From the NCBI RefSeq assembly GCF_001668615.1, contig NZ_LZMC01000112.1:1-64000 (forward strand): a DNA stretch of 64,000 bases. The letters are read 5' to 3'. Origin of the DNA: Mycobacterium sp. 1274761.0 (GTDB lineage Bacteria > Actinomycetota > Actinomycetes > Mycobacteriales > Mycobacteriaceae). Numbering within the stretch: the stretch's first letter is position 1; every line of letters starts with the position of its first letter. Both the position numbers and the translations under genes were made by a program. The notes under the pieces are model-generated. The model was not told the origin of the DNA. It did not search any database and saw nothing but the letters and a program-made list of their open reading frames with translations. Positions 25,666 to 34,031 of the stretch are shown one piece after another.

Positions 25666-26451
25666 ATGAGCCGCAAGCCGCTGATCGCCGGCAACTGGAA
25701 GATGAACCTCAACCACTTCGAAGCGATCGCTCTGGTGCAGAAGATCGCCTTCTCACTGCCGGACAAGTACTTCGACAAGGTCGACGTGGCGGTAGTCCCT
25801 CCGTTCACCGACCTGCGCAGCGTGCAGACCCTCGTCGACGGCGACAAGCTGCGGCTGACCTACGGCGCCCAGGATCTGTCCCCGCACGATTCCGGCGCCT
25901 ACACCGGTGACATCAGCGGCGCGTTCCTCGCCAAGCTCGGCTGCACCTACGTCGTCGTCGGGCACTCCGAACGGCGCACCTACCACGGTGAGGATGATGC
26001 GCTGGTCGCCGCGAAGGCCGCCGCTGCGTTCAAGCACGAGCTGACGCCGATCATCTGCATCGGCGAGCAGCTCGAGGTCCGCGAGGCCGGTAATCACGTC
26101 GAGCACAACGTCGAGATGCTGCGCGGTTCGCTGGCCGGACTGTCGGCCGAACAGATCGGCCAGGCCGTCATCGCCTACGAACCGGTGTGGGCCATCGGCA
26201 CCGGCCGCGTCGCGAGCGCGGCCGACGCCCAGGAAGTCTGCAAGGCCATCCGCGACGAGCTCGGCAAGCTGGCAAACCCAGAACTGGCCGCCGGCGTCCG
26301 AGTGCTCTACGGCGGCTCGGTGAACGCCAAGAATGTGGGCGAGATCGTCGCCCAGGAGGACGTCGACGGCGCGCTGGTCGGGGGCGCGTCGCTCGACGGC
26401 GAGCAGTTCGCCACCCTCTCTGCCATCGCCGCTGGCGGGCCGCTGCCCTAA
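25666..26451 (+). CDS. tpiA: Triosephosphate isomerase
   Basis: A 261-residue TIM-barrel enzyme interconverting dihydroxyacetone phosphate and glyceraldehyde 3-phosphate. Active-site segments are AGNWKMN (catalytic Lys), VVVGHSERR (catalytic His), AYEPVWAIGTG (catalytic Glu) and LYGGSVNAKN (phosphate loop). The ATG at 25666 has GAAAGGG at good spacing; a frame open from 25627 overlaps pgk and adds unconserved residues. Third gene of the glycolytic cluster. Confidence 0.97.
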   Translation: MSRKPLIAGNWKMNLNHFEAIALVQKIAFSLPDKYFDKVDVAVVPPFTDLRSVQTLVDGDKLRLTYGAQDLSPHDSGAYTGDISGAFLAKLGCTYVVVGHSERRTYHGEDDALVAAKAAAAFKHELTPIICIGEQLEVREAGNHVEHNVEMLRGSLAGLSAEQIGQAVIAYEPVWAIGTGRVASAADAQEVCKAIRDELGKLANPELAAGVRVLYGGSVNAKNVGEIVAQEDVDGALVGGASLDGEQFATLSAIAAGGPLP

Positions 26452-26468
26452 CACGGCACGCCGGCCTG

Positions 26469-26474
26469 TAGTCT
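26469..26474 (+). promoter_or_regulatory. -10 element (TAGTCT) of secG, leaderless
   Basis: TAGTCT ends 7 bases before the secG ATG, and no ribosome binding site is present. secG therefore probably has its own leaderless promoter in addition to read-through from tpiA. Confidence 0.5.
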
Positions 26475-26481
26475 GGCGGCC

Positions 26482-26715
26482 ATGCAATTGGCCCTGCAGA
26501 TCACGCTGGTGATCACCAGTGTCCTGGTGATCCTGCTCGTACTGCTGCACCGCGCCAAGGGCGGCGGCCTGTCCACGCTGTTCGGCGGCGGCGTTCAGTC
26601 CAGCCTTTCGGGATCGACGGTGGTGGAGAAGAACCTCGACCGGTTGACGCTGTTCATCACGGGTATCTGGCTCGTCTGCATCATCGGCGTGGCCCTTCAG
26701 ATCAAGTACGCCTAG
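26482..26715 (+). CDS. secG: Preprotein translocase subunit SecG
   Basis: A 77-residue inner-membrane protein of the SecYEG channel. It shows the two expected helices (about residues 2-23 and 55-73) and the conserved cytoplasmic loop RAKGGGLSTLFGGG, followed by SSLSGSTVVEKNLDRLT. It regularly follows tpiA in actinobacteria. The end of the gene, including the stop, is duplicated in tandem. Confidence 0.95.
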   Translation: MQLALQITLVITSVLVILLVLLHRAKGGGLSTLFGGGVQSSLSGSTVVEKNLDRLTLFITGIWLVCIIGVALQIKYA

Positions 26716-26733
26716 CAGATCAAGTACGCCTAG
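26698..26733 (+). repeat. 18-base perfect tandem duplication over the secG stop
   Basis: CAGATCAAGTACGCCTAG occurs twice without a gap. It is in frame: the last five codons QIKYA and the TAG stop are repeated, so the second copy would be read the same way if the first stop were bypassed. Confidence 0.95.
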
Positions 26734-26787
26734 CGCGTTCGCCGCGAATCCAGCGGCACGGCAACTTGTGTGCTTCAGTTACGGACT

Positions 26788-27318
26788 GTGAGCACTCCGC
26801 AGGGGCCGCAGCCATACCGGCACAATCAGCCGCCGCCGCATCGCTATCCGCCACCGCCGCAGCACCGGCCCCCGCAGCAGTACCATCAATTCCAGCAGCC
26901 CCCGCAGCCGCAGTACGGGCACCCCGGCGAGGGCATCGTGATCAACACCCAATTCTTTCCGCTGGCCTGGCTCTTCTTCTTCATCAAGCCCAAGATCGCC
27001 GTCGACGGCTACGAGGTGCCGGTGTCCGGCTGGGGACGCACGCATGTGCCCGCCCGGCCCGGTCAGCACCATGTGCATGTGCACGTCCCGTACTTCCTTC
27101 CGCCGAAGCTCGGGCCGGCAGATGCGACGGCCGATGTGCGGCCGGGCCAGGTGGCCGCGCTGGAGTACAAGGCGCCGGTGTGGTCGTTCAGCCCCGGTTC
27201 GCTGGGCGTCGGTCCGCAGAAGTACAACGGCGTCGGGATCATGATCGCCGTCGTGGCGCTTCCGTTCGTGCTGATGTTCCTCGTGATTCTGCTCACGATC
27301 GTGGCGGCGGCGGTCTGA
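26788..27318 (+). CDS. Proline/glutamine-rich membrane protein, unknown function
   Basis: A 176-residue protein. Residues about 1-50 are a low-complexity Pro/Gln/His/Tyr segment. A conserved-looking middle follows (GEGIVINTQFFPLAWLFF, FIKPKIAVDGYEVPVSGWG, HHVHVHVPYFLPPK), and the C-terminus has one strong transmembrane helix (about 150-173). Similar proline-rich single-pass proteins occur in other mycobacteria, but I know no function. I chose the GTG at 26788 (MSTPQGPQPY); a frame from 26770 adds six residues without a visible ribosome binding site. It sits between secG and ppc. Confidence 0.65.
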   Translation: MSTPQGPQPYRHNQPPPHRYPPPPQHRPPQQYHQFQQPPQPQYGHPGEGIVINTQFFPLAWLFFFIKPKIAVDGYEVPVSGWGRTHVPARPGQHHVHVHVPYFLPPKLGPADATADVRPGQVAALEYKAPVWSFSPGSLGVGPQKYNGVGIMIAVVALPFVLMFLVILLTIVAAAV

Positions 27319-27358
27319 CCCACGCGGTCCCCGCCCTGCGGACGGATTAGGCGTCGCC

Positions 27359-27364
27359 GATAAT
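27359..27364 (+). promoter_or_regulatory. -10 element (GATAAT) of ppc, leaderless
   Basis: GATAAT ends 6 bases before the ATG at 27371 and only 3 before the alternative GTG at 27368. The spacing favours the ATG as a leaderless start. Confidence 0.5.
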
Positions 27365-27370
27365 CGGGTG

Positions 27371-30166
27371 ATGGCTGACGGACCCGACACCGCGCTGGCG
27401 CCCATCGGCTCGGTGCACCGGACACAGATCGGCCGCGAAGCCACCGAGCCGATGCGGGAAGACATCCGACTGCTCGGCGCCATCCTCGGCGACACCGTGC
27501 GCGAGCACAACGGGGAAGAGGTCTTCGATCTCGTCGAGCGCGCCCGCGTCGAGTCCTTCCGGGTGCGCCGATCGGAAATCGACCGGGCAGAACTTGCCGG
27601 CTTGTTCGACGGCATCGATGTGCGGCAGGCGGTTCCGGTCATCCGCGCCTTCACCCATTTCGCTCTGCTGGCCAATGTCGCAGAGGACATTCATCGCGAG
27701 CGTCGACGCGCCATTCACATTGCGGCGGGGGAGCCGCCGCAAGACAGCACTCTGGCCGCCACCTATCTCAAGCTCGACGCCGCAGAGCTCGACTCAGCGA
27801 CGGTGGTCGAGACCCTGACCGGCGCTCAGGTGTCACCGGTGATCACCGCACACCCCACCGAAACTCGTCGCCGCACCGTGTTCGACACCCAGCACCGCAT
27901 CACGGAGCTGATGCGGTTGCGCCTGCATGGCCACAACGAAACCGCCGAAGGCCGTGATATCGAAACCGAGTTGCGGCGCAACATCTTGACGCTCTGGCAG
28001 ACGGCGCTGATTCGGCTGTCCCGGCTGAAGATTCAGGACGAGATCGAGACCGGCCTGCGTTATTATCCGGCCGCGTTTCTCGAGGTGATCCCGAAGGTGA
28101 ATGCGGAAGTCCGTGCGGCGCTGCAGGACCGGTGGCCTGATGCGACGCTGCTCGAGGAGCCGATCCTGCGGCCGGGCTCGTGGATTGGGGGGGACCGGGA
28201 CGGCAACCCGAACGTCACCGCCGACGTGGTTCGGTTGGCCACCTCGCGTGCGGCCTACACCGCACTCGCGCACTATTTCTCCGAGATCACCTCGCTGGAG
28301 GAAGAGCTGTCGATGTCGGCACGGCTGGTCAAGGTCAGCGACGAGTTGCTAAACCTGGCCGACGCCTGCCACGAGCCGGCACGGGCCGACGAGCCGTACC
28401 GGCGCGCGCTTCGCGTGATCCACGGCAGGCTCACCGCAACGGCGCACGAGATCCTCGACGACCAGCCCGAGCACGAGCTCGATCTCGGCCTCGAGCGTTA
28501 CGGCACACCTGTCGAACTGCTGGCCGACCTCGACGTCGTCGACGGGTCGCTGCGGGCCCACGGCAGCGCGGTGCTGGCCGATGAGAGGCTGGCGCGGCTA
28601 CGGGAAGCGGTGCGCACCTTTGGTTTTCACCTGTCCAGCCTGGACATGCGGCAGAACTCCGATGTGCACGAAGAGGTAGTCGCGGAGCTGCTGGAGTGGG
28701 CCGGTGTGCATCCCGACTACCGGTCGCTATCCGAACCCGACCGGGTCGAACTCCTGGTCGCCGAGCTCGGCACCCGTCGCCCCCTGATCGGCGGGCACGC
28801 CGAGCTGTCGGAGCTCGCACGCAAAGAACTCGACATCTGTTTCGCGGCGGCGCGGGCGGTCGCCGTATTCGGTCCGTTGGCCGTGCCGAACTACGTCATC
28901 TCGATGTGCCAATCGGTGTCCGACATGCTCGAGGCGGCTGTGCTGCTGAAGGAGGCAGGCTTGCTCGACGCCTCCGGTGACAAGCCATATTGTCCGGTGA
29001 GCATCGTTCCGTTGTTCGAGACAATCGATGACCTGCAGCGCGGCTCGTCGATTCTGGAGGCGGCACTTGACCTTCCGATGTACCGGTCGTTGGTGGCGGC
29101 ACGCGGTGACAGCCAGGAGATCATGCTGGGCTACTCCGACTCCAACAAGGACGGCGGCTATCTGGCAGCCAACTGGGCGCTGTACCGAGCTGAGCTGGAT
29201 CTTGTGGAGTCGGCCAGGAAGACCGGAATCCGGTTGCGGCTCTTCCACGGTCGCGGCGGCACCGTGGGCCGTGGTGGCGGCCCCAGCTACGATGCCATCC
29301 TGGCGCAGCCGCCGGGGGCGGTGAACGGCTCGCTGCGGCTGACCGAGCAGGGCGAGGTGATCGCCGCCAAGTACGCCGAACCGAGGATCGCGCACCGCAA
29401 TCTGGAGACGCTGTTGGCGGCGACGCTGGAAGCCTCGCTGCTCGACGTCGAAGGGCTGGGCGACGAGGCCGGCCCCGCCTACGAAGTGCTCGACGATCTG
29501 GCCGCCCGCGCGCACCGCGCCTATGCCGAATTAGTCCACGAGACACCGGGTTTCGTCGACTACTTCACGGCATCTACGCCGGTCGGCGAAATCGGCGCGC
29601 TGAACATCGGCAGCAGGCCGACCTCCCGCAAACCTACGACGTCGATCGCCGATCTGCGGGCCATTCCGTGGGTGCTGGCTTGGAGCCAGTCCCGCGTCAT
29701 GTTGCCCGGCTGGTACGGCACCGGTACCGCGTTCGAGGAGTGGATCGCGGAGGACGACGGCCGCCTGGAGGTGTTGCAGGACCTGTACCGGCGCTGGCCG
29801 TTCTTCCGCACCGTGTTATCGAATATGGCTCAGGTGCTGGCCAAGTCGGACATGGGGCTGGCGGCGCGCTACGCGGAGTTGGTCGACGACGAGGCGCTGC
29901 GACGGCGGGTGTTCGACAAGATCGTCGCCGAGCACGCCCGCACCATCGCGATGCACGAGGCCATCACCGGCCAGGACGACCTGCTGGCCGACAACCCGGC
30001 GCTGGCGCGCTCGGTGTTCAACCGGTTCCCCTACCTCGAACCGCTGAACCACCTCCAGGTCGAGCTGTTGCGGCGCTACCGGTCCGGCGACGACGACGAG
30101 CTCGTGCAGCGCGGCATTCTGCTCACCATGAGCGGGCTGGCCACCGCGCTTCGCAATAGCGGCTGA
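27371..30166 (+). CDS. ppc: Phosphoenolpyruvate carboxylase
   Basis: A 931-residue anaplerotic enzyme converting phosphoenolpyruvate and bicarbonate to oxaloacetate. Catalytic landmarks are present: VITAHPTETRRRTV (catalytic His), GGDRDGNPNVTADVV (Mg/bicarbonate loop), GYSDSNKDGGYLAANW, and FHGRGGTVGRGGGP with ILAQPPGAVNG (mobile loop). Length is typical of bacterial PEPC. M. tuberculosis lacks ppc while fast growers have it, which helps place the organism. The 3' end lies 3 bases from the convergent coiled-coil gene. Confidence 0.96.
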   Translation: MADGPDTALAPIGSVHRTQIGREATEPMREDIRLLGAILGDTVREHNGEEVFDLVERARVESFRVRRSEIDRAELAGLFDGIDVRQAVPVIRAFTHFALLANVAEDIHRERRRAIHIAAGEPPQDSTLAATYLKLDAAELDSATVVETLTGAQVSPVITAHPTETRRRTVFDTQHRITELMRLRLHGHNETAEGRDIETELRRNILTLWQTALIRLSRLKIQDEIETGLRYYPAAFLEVIPKVNAEVRAALQDRWPDATLLEEPILRPGSWIGGDRDGNPNVTADVVRLATSRAAYTALAHYFSEITSLEEELSMSARLVKVSDELLNLADACHEPARADEPYRRALRVIHGRLTATAHEILDDQPEHELDLGLERYGTPVELLADLDVVDGSLRAHGSAVLADERLARLREAVRTFGFHLSSLDMRQNSDVHEEVVAELLEWAGVHPDYRSLSEPDRVELLVAELGTRRPLIGGHAELSELARKELDICFAAARAVAVFGPLAVPNYVISMCQSVSDMLEAAVLLKEAGLLDASGDKPYCPVSIVPLFETIDDLQRGSSILEAALDLPMYRSLVAARGDSQEIMLGYSDSNKDGGYLAANWALYRAELDLVESARKTGIRLRLFHGRGGTVGRGGGPSYDAILAQPPGAVNGSLRLTEQGEVIAAKYAEPRIAHRNLETLLAATLEASLLDVEGLGDEAGPAYEVLDDLAARAHRAYAELVHETPGFVDYFTASTPVGEIGALNIGSRPTSRKPTTSIADLRAIPWVLAWSQSRVMLPGWYGTGTAFEEWIAEDDGRLEVLQDLYRRWPFFRTVLSNMAQVLAKSDMGLAARYAELVDDEALRRRVFDKIVAEHARTIAMHEAITGQDDLLADNPALARSVFNRFPYLEPLNHLQVELLRRYRSGDDDELVQRGILLTMSGLATALRNSG

Positions 30167-30169
30167 CGG

Positions 30170-30556
30170 TCAGCGGCCTGTGGTTCGCCGCACCGCGTTG
30201 ATGGCCCCTCGCACCACCGTTTCCGTCGCCGCCAGCGGCGCGACCGCGGCCTCGCCGATGCCCACCATGCGTTCCACGCGGCTGACGATGCCCTCCAGCC
30301 GGTCGACGACGGCGTTGAGGCGCGGCGCCAACTGATTGATCTGGCTGATCGTGTCGTTGAACCGTTCCAGGGTGGCGTCCAGATTGCCCGTGGAATGGTT
30401 GAGATCCTCGAGCGTCTCGCTCAGCCCGGCAAGGATGGAGTCGACCTGCTCGACGGTGACGTCGGCGTTCAACGCCGCCTGGGCGAGTTTCTGGATCCGC
30501 TCCCGACCGGAACGGGCACCGGATCTGCTGACACCCTTTTCTGCCATGACCGTCAT
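30170..30556 (-). CDS. Small coiled-coil protein, unknown function
   Basis: About 128 residues, hydrophilic, with no signal peptide. From about residue 25 it is a heptad-rich helix (VEQVDSILAGLSETLEDLNH, LDATLERFNDTISQINQL) ending in AVRRTTGR. The pattern suggests a homo-oligomeric coiled coil; I recognise no domain. The start is uncertain: ATG 30556 (MTVMAEKG) or ATG 30547 (MAEKGVSR). Longer readings to 30676 overlap a possible divergent small gene. The stop is almost adjacent to that of ppc. Confidence 0.7.
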   Translation of the reverse strand: MTVMAEKGVSRSGARSGRERIQKLAQAALNADVTVEQVDSILAGLSETLEDLNHSTGNLDATLERFNDTISQINQLAPRLNAVVDRLEGIVSRVERMVGIGEAAVAPLAATETVVRGAINAVRRTTGR

Positions 30557-30605
30557 TTGATCACATCTCGTGGAACCGTCGCGTTCGAGTCGACGTCTGA
30601 CCTGC

Positions 30606-30728
30606 ATGCAGCGCCAATACTGCCAATGCGATCCCCGAGAGCTCGTCCGCCCGTGCGGTGACGACGTCCGCGCCATCGCCGATTACACAGCGGGCTATGC
30701 CGAGGCGTTGGCCGACGCCTACGACTGA
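30606..30728 (+). CDS. Possible 40-residue protein with a CxC motif
   Basis: A short frame beginning MQRQYCQCDPRELVRPCGDD and ending EALADAYD. It has three cysteines in the first 17 residues, which could bind a metal. GC-rich third positions (about three quarters G or C) are similar to neighbouring genes. It fills most of the gap between the coiled-coil gene and pgl. I see no strong ribosome binding site, so it may be chance. Confidence 0.3.
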   Translation: MQRQYCQCDPRELVRPCGDDVRAIADYTAGYAEALADAYD

Positions 30729-30731
30729 TGC

Positions 30732-31475
30732 CTATGACTGAAGCTTGCTTGCGGCTTCCTCATCGAGCAGCCACACCGTGGCTTCACGGCCCTTGGCGCC
30801 CGAGGCGGGCAGGTCAACCGGGTCGGCACCACCGACCGCGGCGGCGACCGCGTCGGCTTTCTCGGCACCGGCCACCACCAGCCACACCTCGCGCGAGCGC
30901 CGAACCGCGGGCAGTGTCAACGTGATTCGCTGCGGCGGGGGTTTGGGGGAGTCGGTGACCCCCACCACCTGCCGAGCGGTTTCGCGTACCGCTGCGGTGT
31001 GCGGGAACAACGAATTGATGTGACCCTCACCCCCCATTCCCAACAGGTGGACGTCGAATTCGGGTACCGATTGGCCTTCGCCGGCGACCGCGGCCAGCAC
31101 GTGCTCGTATGCCAGTGCGGCGGCATCGATGTCGTCGCCGAACTCACCGTCGCTGGCGGCCATCGCGTGCACATTGGCTGGGGGGATGTCGACGTGGTCG
31201 ATCAACGCCTCGCGGGCCTGCTTCTCGTTGCGCTCATCGTCGTCCTCCGGCACATACCGTTCGTCGCCCCAGAACAGACGGACCTTCGACCAGTCGATTG
31301 CAACGCCGTTGTCCCTGACGTGTTCGAGCAACGAGATGCCGGTGCCGCCGCCGGTCAGTACGATCAACGCCTGGCCCCGCGCGGAGATGGCGTCGGTGAT
31401 AGCACCGATCAACCGGTCACCGATGGCGGCCACCAGCGCCGACTTGTCCGGGTACTTCTCGATGACCGTGCTCAT
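30732..31475 (-). CDS. pgl: 6-phosphogluconolactonase
   Basis: A 247-residue DevB/Pgl enzyme hydrolysing 6-phosphogluconolactone, the second oxidative pentose phosphate step. Typical segments are LTGGGTGISLLEHV, RLFWGDERYVPEDD (substrate Arg/Asp region) and HLLGMGGEGHINSLFP (catalytic His). The ATG at 31475 overlaps the opcA stop (ATGA); longer in-frame readings fall inside opcA. Last gene of the tkt-tal-zwf-opcA-pgl operon. Confidence 0.95.
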   Translation of the reverse strand: MSTVIEKYPDKSALVAAIGDRLIGAITDAISARGQALIVLTGGGTGISLLEHVRDNGVAIDWSKVRLFWGDERYVPEDDDERNEKQAREALIDHVDIPPANVHAMAASDGEFGDDIDAAALAYEHVLAAVAGEGQSVPEFDVHLLGMGGEGHINSLFPHTAAVRETARQVVGVTDSPKPPPQRITLTLPAVRRSREVWLVVAGAEKADAVAAAVGGADPVDLPASGAKGREATVWLLDEEAASKLQS

Positions 31476-32383
31476 CCGTACTGGACCTTGTCGATGCCGG
31501 CGAGCGCCTCGAAGTAGATCTCGTCGGCGTCCAACCGTCGCATTTCCTCGGCCAGACATTCCTTGGCCTCCCTGCGGGCCAACGGAATCAGCGCCTCGGG
31601 CCTGCTGGTGCGGGTCAGCGTGGCGGTCACACCGGTCTGCGGGCGGCTCAACGTCACCGTCTCGCTCTTGCGGTGCAACTCGACCTTCAGGTCGCCGACG
31701 GCGCGCCGCACCGTACCGTCGATACGGCTGGCCAGCCAGCCCGCCAGGATGTCGAGCGCCGGCTCGTCCTTCAGGCCCGACACCAGCGCCGAGTCGATAG
31801 GTTCGTAGGGCGCCTGATCCAGCGCCGACGCCAGCAGCGCCCGCCAGTAGGTGATCCGGCTCCACGCCAAATCAGTGTCGCCGGCGGTGTAGCCCTGCAG
31901 CCTGCCCTTGATCGCCGCCAACGGATCGGCGCTGCTGGTCGCGTCGGTGATGCGGTGAATCGCCAACTGGCCGAGCGGATCCCGCGCCGGAACCGCAGGC
32001 GCACCCACCGGCCAATACGCCACCACCGGTGTGTCGGGCAGCAGGAACGGCAGCACCACGCTGCCGGCGTGGCCGGCGAGTTCGCCCGACAGCCGCAACA
32101 CCACGACCTCGCCGGCGCCCGCATCGGCGCCGACCCGGATCTGGGCGTCCAGTCGCGGGTCTGCCGCGTCGCGGTCACCCGGCAGCACCGCAATGACACG
32201 GCAGGGATGTTCGCGGCTGGCGAAGTTCGCGGCTTCCACGGCGTCTTCGAGACCGTCCTCGTCGTCGAGAGAGATGACCAGCGTGAGCACCCGGCTCAGC
32301 GTCAGCGCGCCGCCTTCTTCACGCAGTCCCGTGATCTTCTTGTTGACGTCGTTGGTGGTTGTGTTGGGCAGATCGACGATCAT
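31472..32383 (-). CDS. opcA: Glucose-6-phosphate dehydrogenase assembly protein OpcA
   Basis: A 303-residue OpcA family protein, required for assembly and activity of Zwf in cyanobacteria and actinobacteria. It begins MIVDLPNTTTNDVNKKI and contains the conserved ENPCR-like region (ASREHPCRVIAVLPG) and VVLPFLLPDTPVVAYWP. The position between zwf and pgl is diagnostic. The ATG at 32383 is formed inside the AAATGA end of a nine-codon microORF, with GAGGAG 9 bases upstream, so translation probably depends on re-initiation. Confidence 0.93.
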   Translation of the reverse strand: MIVDLPNTTTNDVNKKITGLREEGGALTLSRVLTLVISLDDEDGLEDAVEAANFASREHPCRVIAVLPGDRDAADPRLDAQIRVGADAGAGEVVVLRLSGELAGHAGSVVLPFLLPDTPVVAYWPVGAPAVPARDPLGQLAIHRITDATSSADPLAAIKGRLQGYTAGDTDLAWSRITYWRALLASALDQAPYEPIDSALVSGLKDEPALDILAGWLASRIDGTVRRAVGDLKVELHRKSETVTLSRPQTGVTATLTRTSRPEALIPLARREAKECLAEEMRRLDADEIYFEALAGIDKVQYG

Positions 32384-32409
32384 TTGTGCGCTCCTCGCGT
32401 GCGCGTCAT
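32380..32409 (-). CDS. MicroORF, MTRTRGAHK, overlapping opcA start
   Basis: Nine codons, preceded by GGGGGAGAG. Its AAATGA end supplies the opcA ATG, exactly as microORF 3 does for yvcK. Confidence 0.3.
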   Translation of the reverse strand: MTRTRGAHK

Positions 32410-32465
32410 TGTTGCGCTCTCCCCCTCGGCTTCGCCTGGGCGGTACCCCCACGCGTGCGCGCCAT
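32406..32465 (-). CDS. MicroORF, MARTRGGTAQAKPRGRAQQ
   Basis: Nineteen codons. The ATG follows the zwf TAA directly, and the TGA overlaps the next microORF start. The product is strongly basic (five Arg/Lys). The opening RTRGG parallels RTRGGQ read from the ATG at the rapZ stop. Confidence 0.3.
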   Translation of the reverse strand: MARTRGGTAQAKPRGRAQQ

Positions 32466-34031
32466 TTAAGGCCGCCTCCATTCCCGGCCCATGCGCCGAA
32501 TCATCTCGAACGCCGACTCCGGGCCCCATGTGCCCGACTCGTACGGATCCGGCTTGCCGTGCGCGGCCCAATGGTCGAGGACGGGATCGAGGATCTCCCA
32601 GGACAATTCAACTTCCTGGTTGAGAGGAAACAGCGATGGCTCGCCGAGCAGCATGTCCAGTATCAGCCGCTCGTATGCTTCGGGGGAGTCCTCGGCGAAC
32701 GCCGAGCCGTAGGAGAAGTCCATGTTGACATCGCGGACTTCCATCTGGCTGCCCGGCACCTTGGACCCGAAGCGCAACGTTATGCCCTCGTCCGGCTGCA
32801 CCCTGATCACCAACGCGTTCTTGCCGAGTTCTTCGGTCATGGTGGTGTCGAACGGAAGATGCGGTGCCCGCTTGAACAGCAGCGCGATCTCGGTCACCCT
32901 GCGGCCCAACCGCTTTCCGGTGCGAAGGAAGAACGGCACACCGGCCCAGCGGCGGGTGTCGATTTCGAGCGCCATCGCCGCAAACGTTTCGGTCTTCGAG
33001 TCCTTCGAGAAGCCGTCTTCTTCGAGCAGGCCGGGCACCCTCTCGCTGCCCTGCCAGCCCGCGGTGTACTGGCCGCGCGCTGTGGTGTCATCCAGTGGCT
33101 GCATGGGCCGGGTCGCCGACAGCACTTTGATCTTCTCGGCCTGCAACTCATGCGGGCTGAAGTTGACCGGCTCCTCCATCGCGGTGAGCGCCATCAGCTG
33201 AATGAGGTGGTTCTGGATGACGTCGCGGGCGGCGCCGACGCCGTCGTAATACCCGCCGCGGCCACCGAGACCGATGTCTTCGGCCATCGTGATCTGCACG
33301 CTGTCGACGTAGTTGTTGTTCCACACGGGTTCGTAGAGCTCATTGGCGAACCGCAACGCGAGGATGTTCTGAACGGTTTCCTTGCCGAGGTAGTGGTCGA
33401 TGCGGAACACCGACTCCTCCGGAAACACGCTGTTGACAGTGGCATTGAGCTCTTGTGCACTCGCCAGGTCGTGGCCGAACGGCTTCTCGATCACCACCCG
33501 GCTCCATCGGCCCTGCTGCGGGCGTGCCAGGCCGGACTTCTGCAGCTGCTCGCAGACCATCTGAAAGGCCTTCGGCGGGATGGACAGATAGAACGCGTGG
33601 TTGCCGCCGGTGCCGCGCTCGGCGTCGAGTTTCTCCAGCGTCTCGGCCAATTTCTGAAAGGCCTTCTCGTCGTCGAAGGTGCCCTGCACGAACCGGATGC
33701 CTTCGGCCAGCCGGTCCCAGACCTCTTGCCGGTAAGGAGTGCGGGCGTGCGCTCTCACCGAGTCGCAGACGAGCTTGCCGAAATCCTCGTCCGCCCAATC
33801 CCTTCTGGCGAAGCCGACCAGGGCGAAGTTGGCGGGCAGCAAGCCGCGGTTGGCCAGGTCGTAAATCGCGGGCATCAGCTTCTTGCGGGCGAGGTCACCC
33901 GTGACGCCGAAAATCACCACCCCGCACGGCCCCGGTATGCGGGGCATGCGCTTGTCACGCTTGTCCCGCAACGGGTTACGCCACCCCGACGGCGCGGCGG
34001 TGCTCACCGCCGCCTTGCCCGCCGCCGTCAT
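32466..34031 (-). CDS. zwf: Glucose-6-phosphate 1-dehydrogenase
   Basis: A 521-residue NADP-dependent enzyme, first step of the oxidative pentose phosphate pathway. The coenzyme fold begins VVIFGVTGDLARKKLMPAIYDL. The catalytic signature RIDHYLGKETVQN is intact and followed by RFANELYEPVWNN. The C-terminal dimer domain ends near FEMIRRMGREWRRP. The ATG at 34031 overlaps the tal stop; about 30 residues precede the fold, which is usual in actinobacteria. Works with OpcA, encoded immediately downstream. Confidence 0.97.
   Translation of the reverse strand: MTAAGKAAVSTAAPSGWRNPLRDKRDKRMPRIPGPCGVVIFGVTGDLARKKLMPAIYDLANRGLLPANFALVGFARRDWADEDFGKLVCDSVRAHARTPYRQEVWDRLAEGIRFVQGTFDDEKAFQKLAETLEKLDAERGTGGNHAFYLSIPPKAFQMVCEQLQKSGLARPQQGRWSRVVIEKPFGHDLASAQELNATVNSVFPEESVFRIDHYLGKETVQNILALRFANELYEPVWNNNYVDSVQITMAEDIGLGGRGGYYDGVGAARDVIQNHLIQLMALTAMEEPVNFSPHELQAEKIKVLSATRPMQPLDDTTARGQYTAGWQGSERVPGLLEEDGFSKDSKTETFAAMALEIDTRRWAGVPFFLRTGKRLGRRVTEIALLFKRAPHLPFDTTMTEELGKNALVIRVQPDEGITLRFGSKVPGSQMEVRDVNMDFSYGSAFAEDSPEAYERLILDMLLGEPSLFPLNQEVELSWEILDPVLDHWAAHGKPDPYESGTWGPESAFEMIRRMGREWRRP

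Larger units (their letters stand above)
32380..32465 (-). repeat. MIRU-like element of two coupled microORFs between zwf and opcA
   Basis: The 82 bases separating the zwf TAA from the opcA ATG read, on the minus strand, as two overlapping tiny frames with ATGA junctions. The second contains CGCACGCGAGGAG, the same core as in the rapZ-yvcK array. The size is close to the 77-base units of M. tuberculosis MIRUs, and the overlap logic is the same. Whether it belongs to a dispersed family in this genome needs a genome-wide search. Confidence 0.7.

Noticed and set aside
26716..26733. Second secG tail copy as a separate gene fragment
   Set aside because: It is an 18-base tandem duplication of the immediately preceding bases, not a gene.
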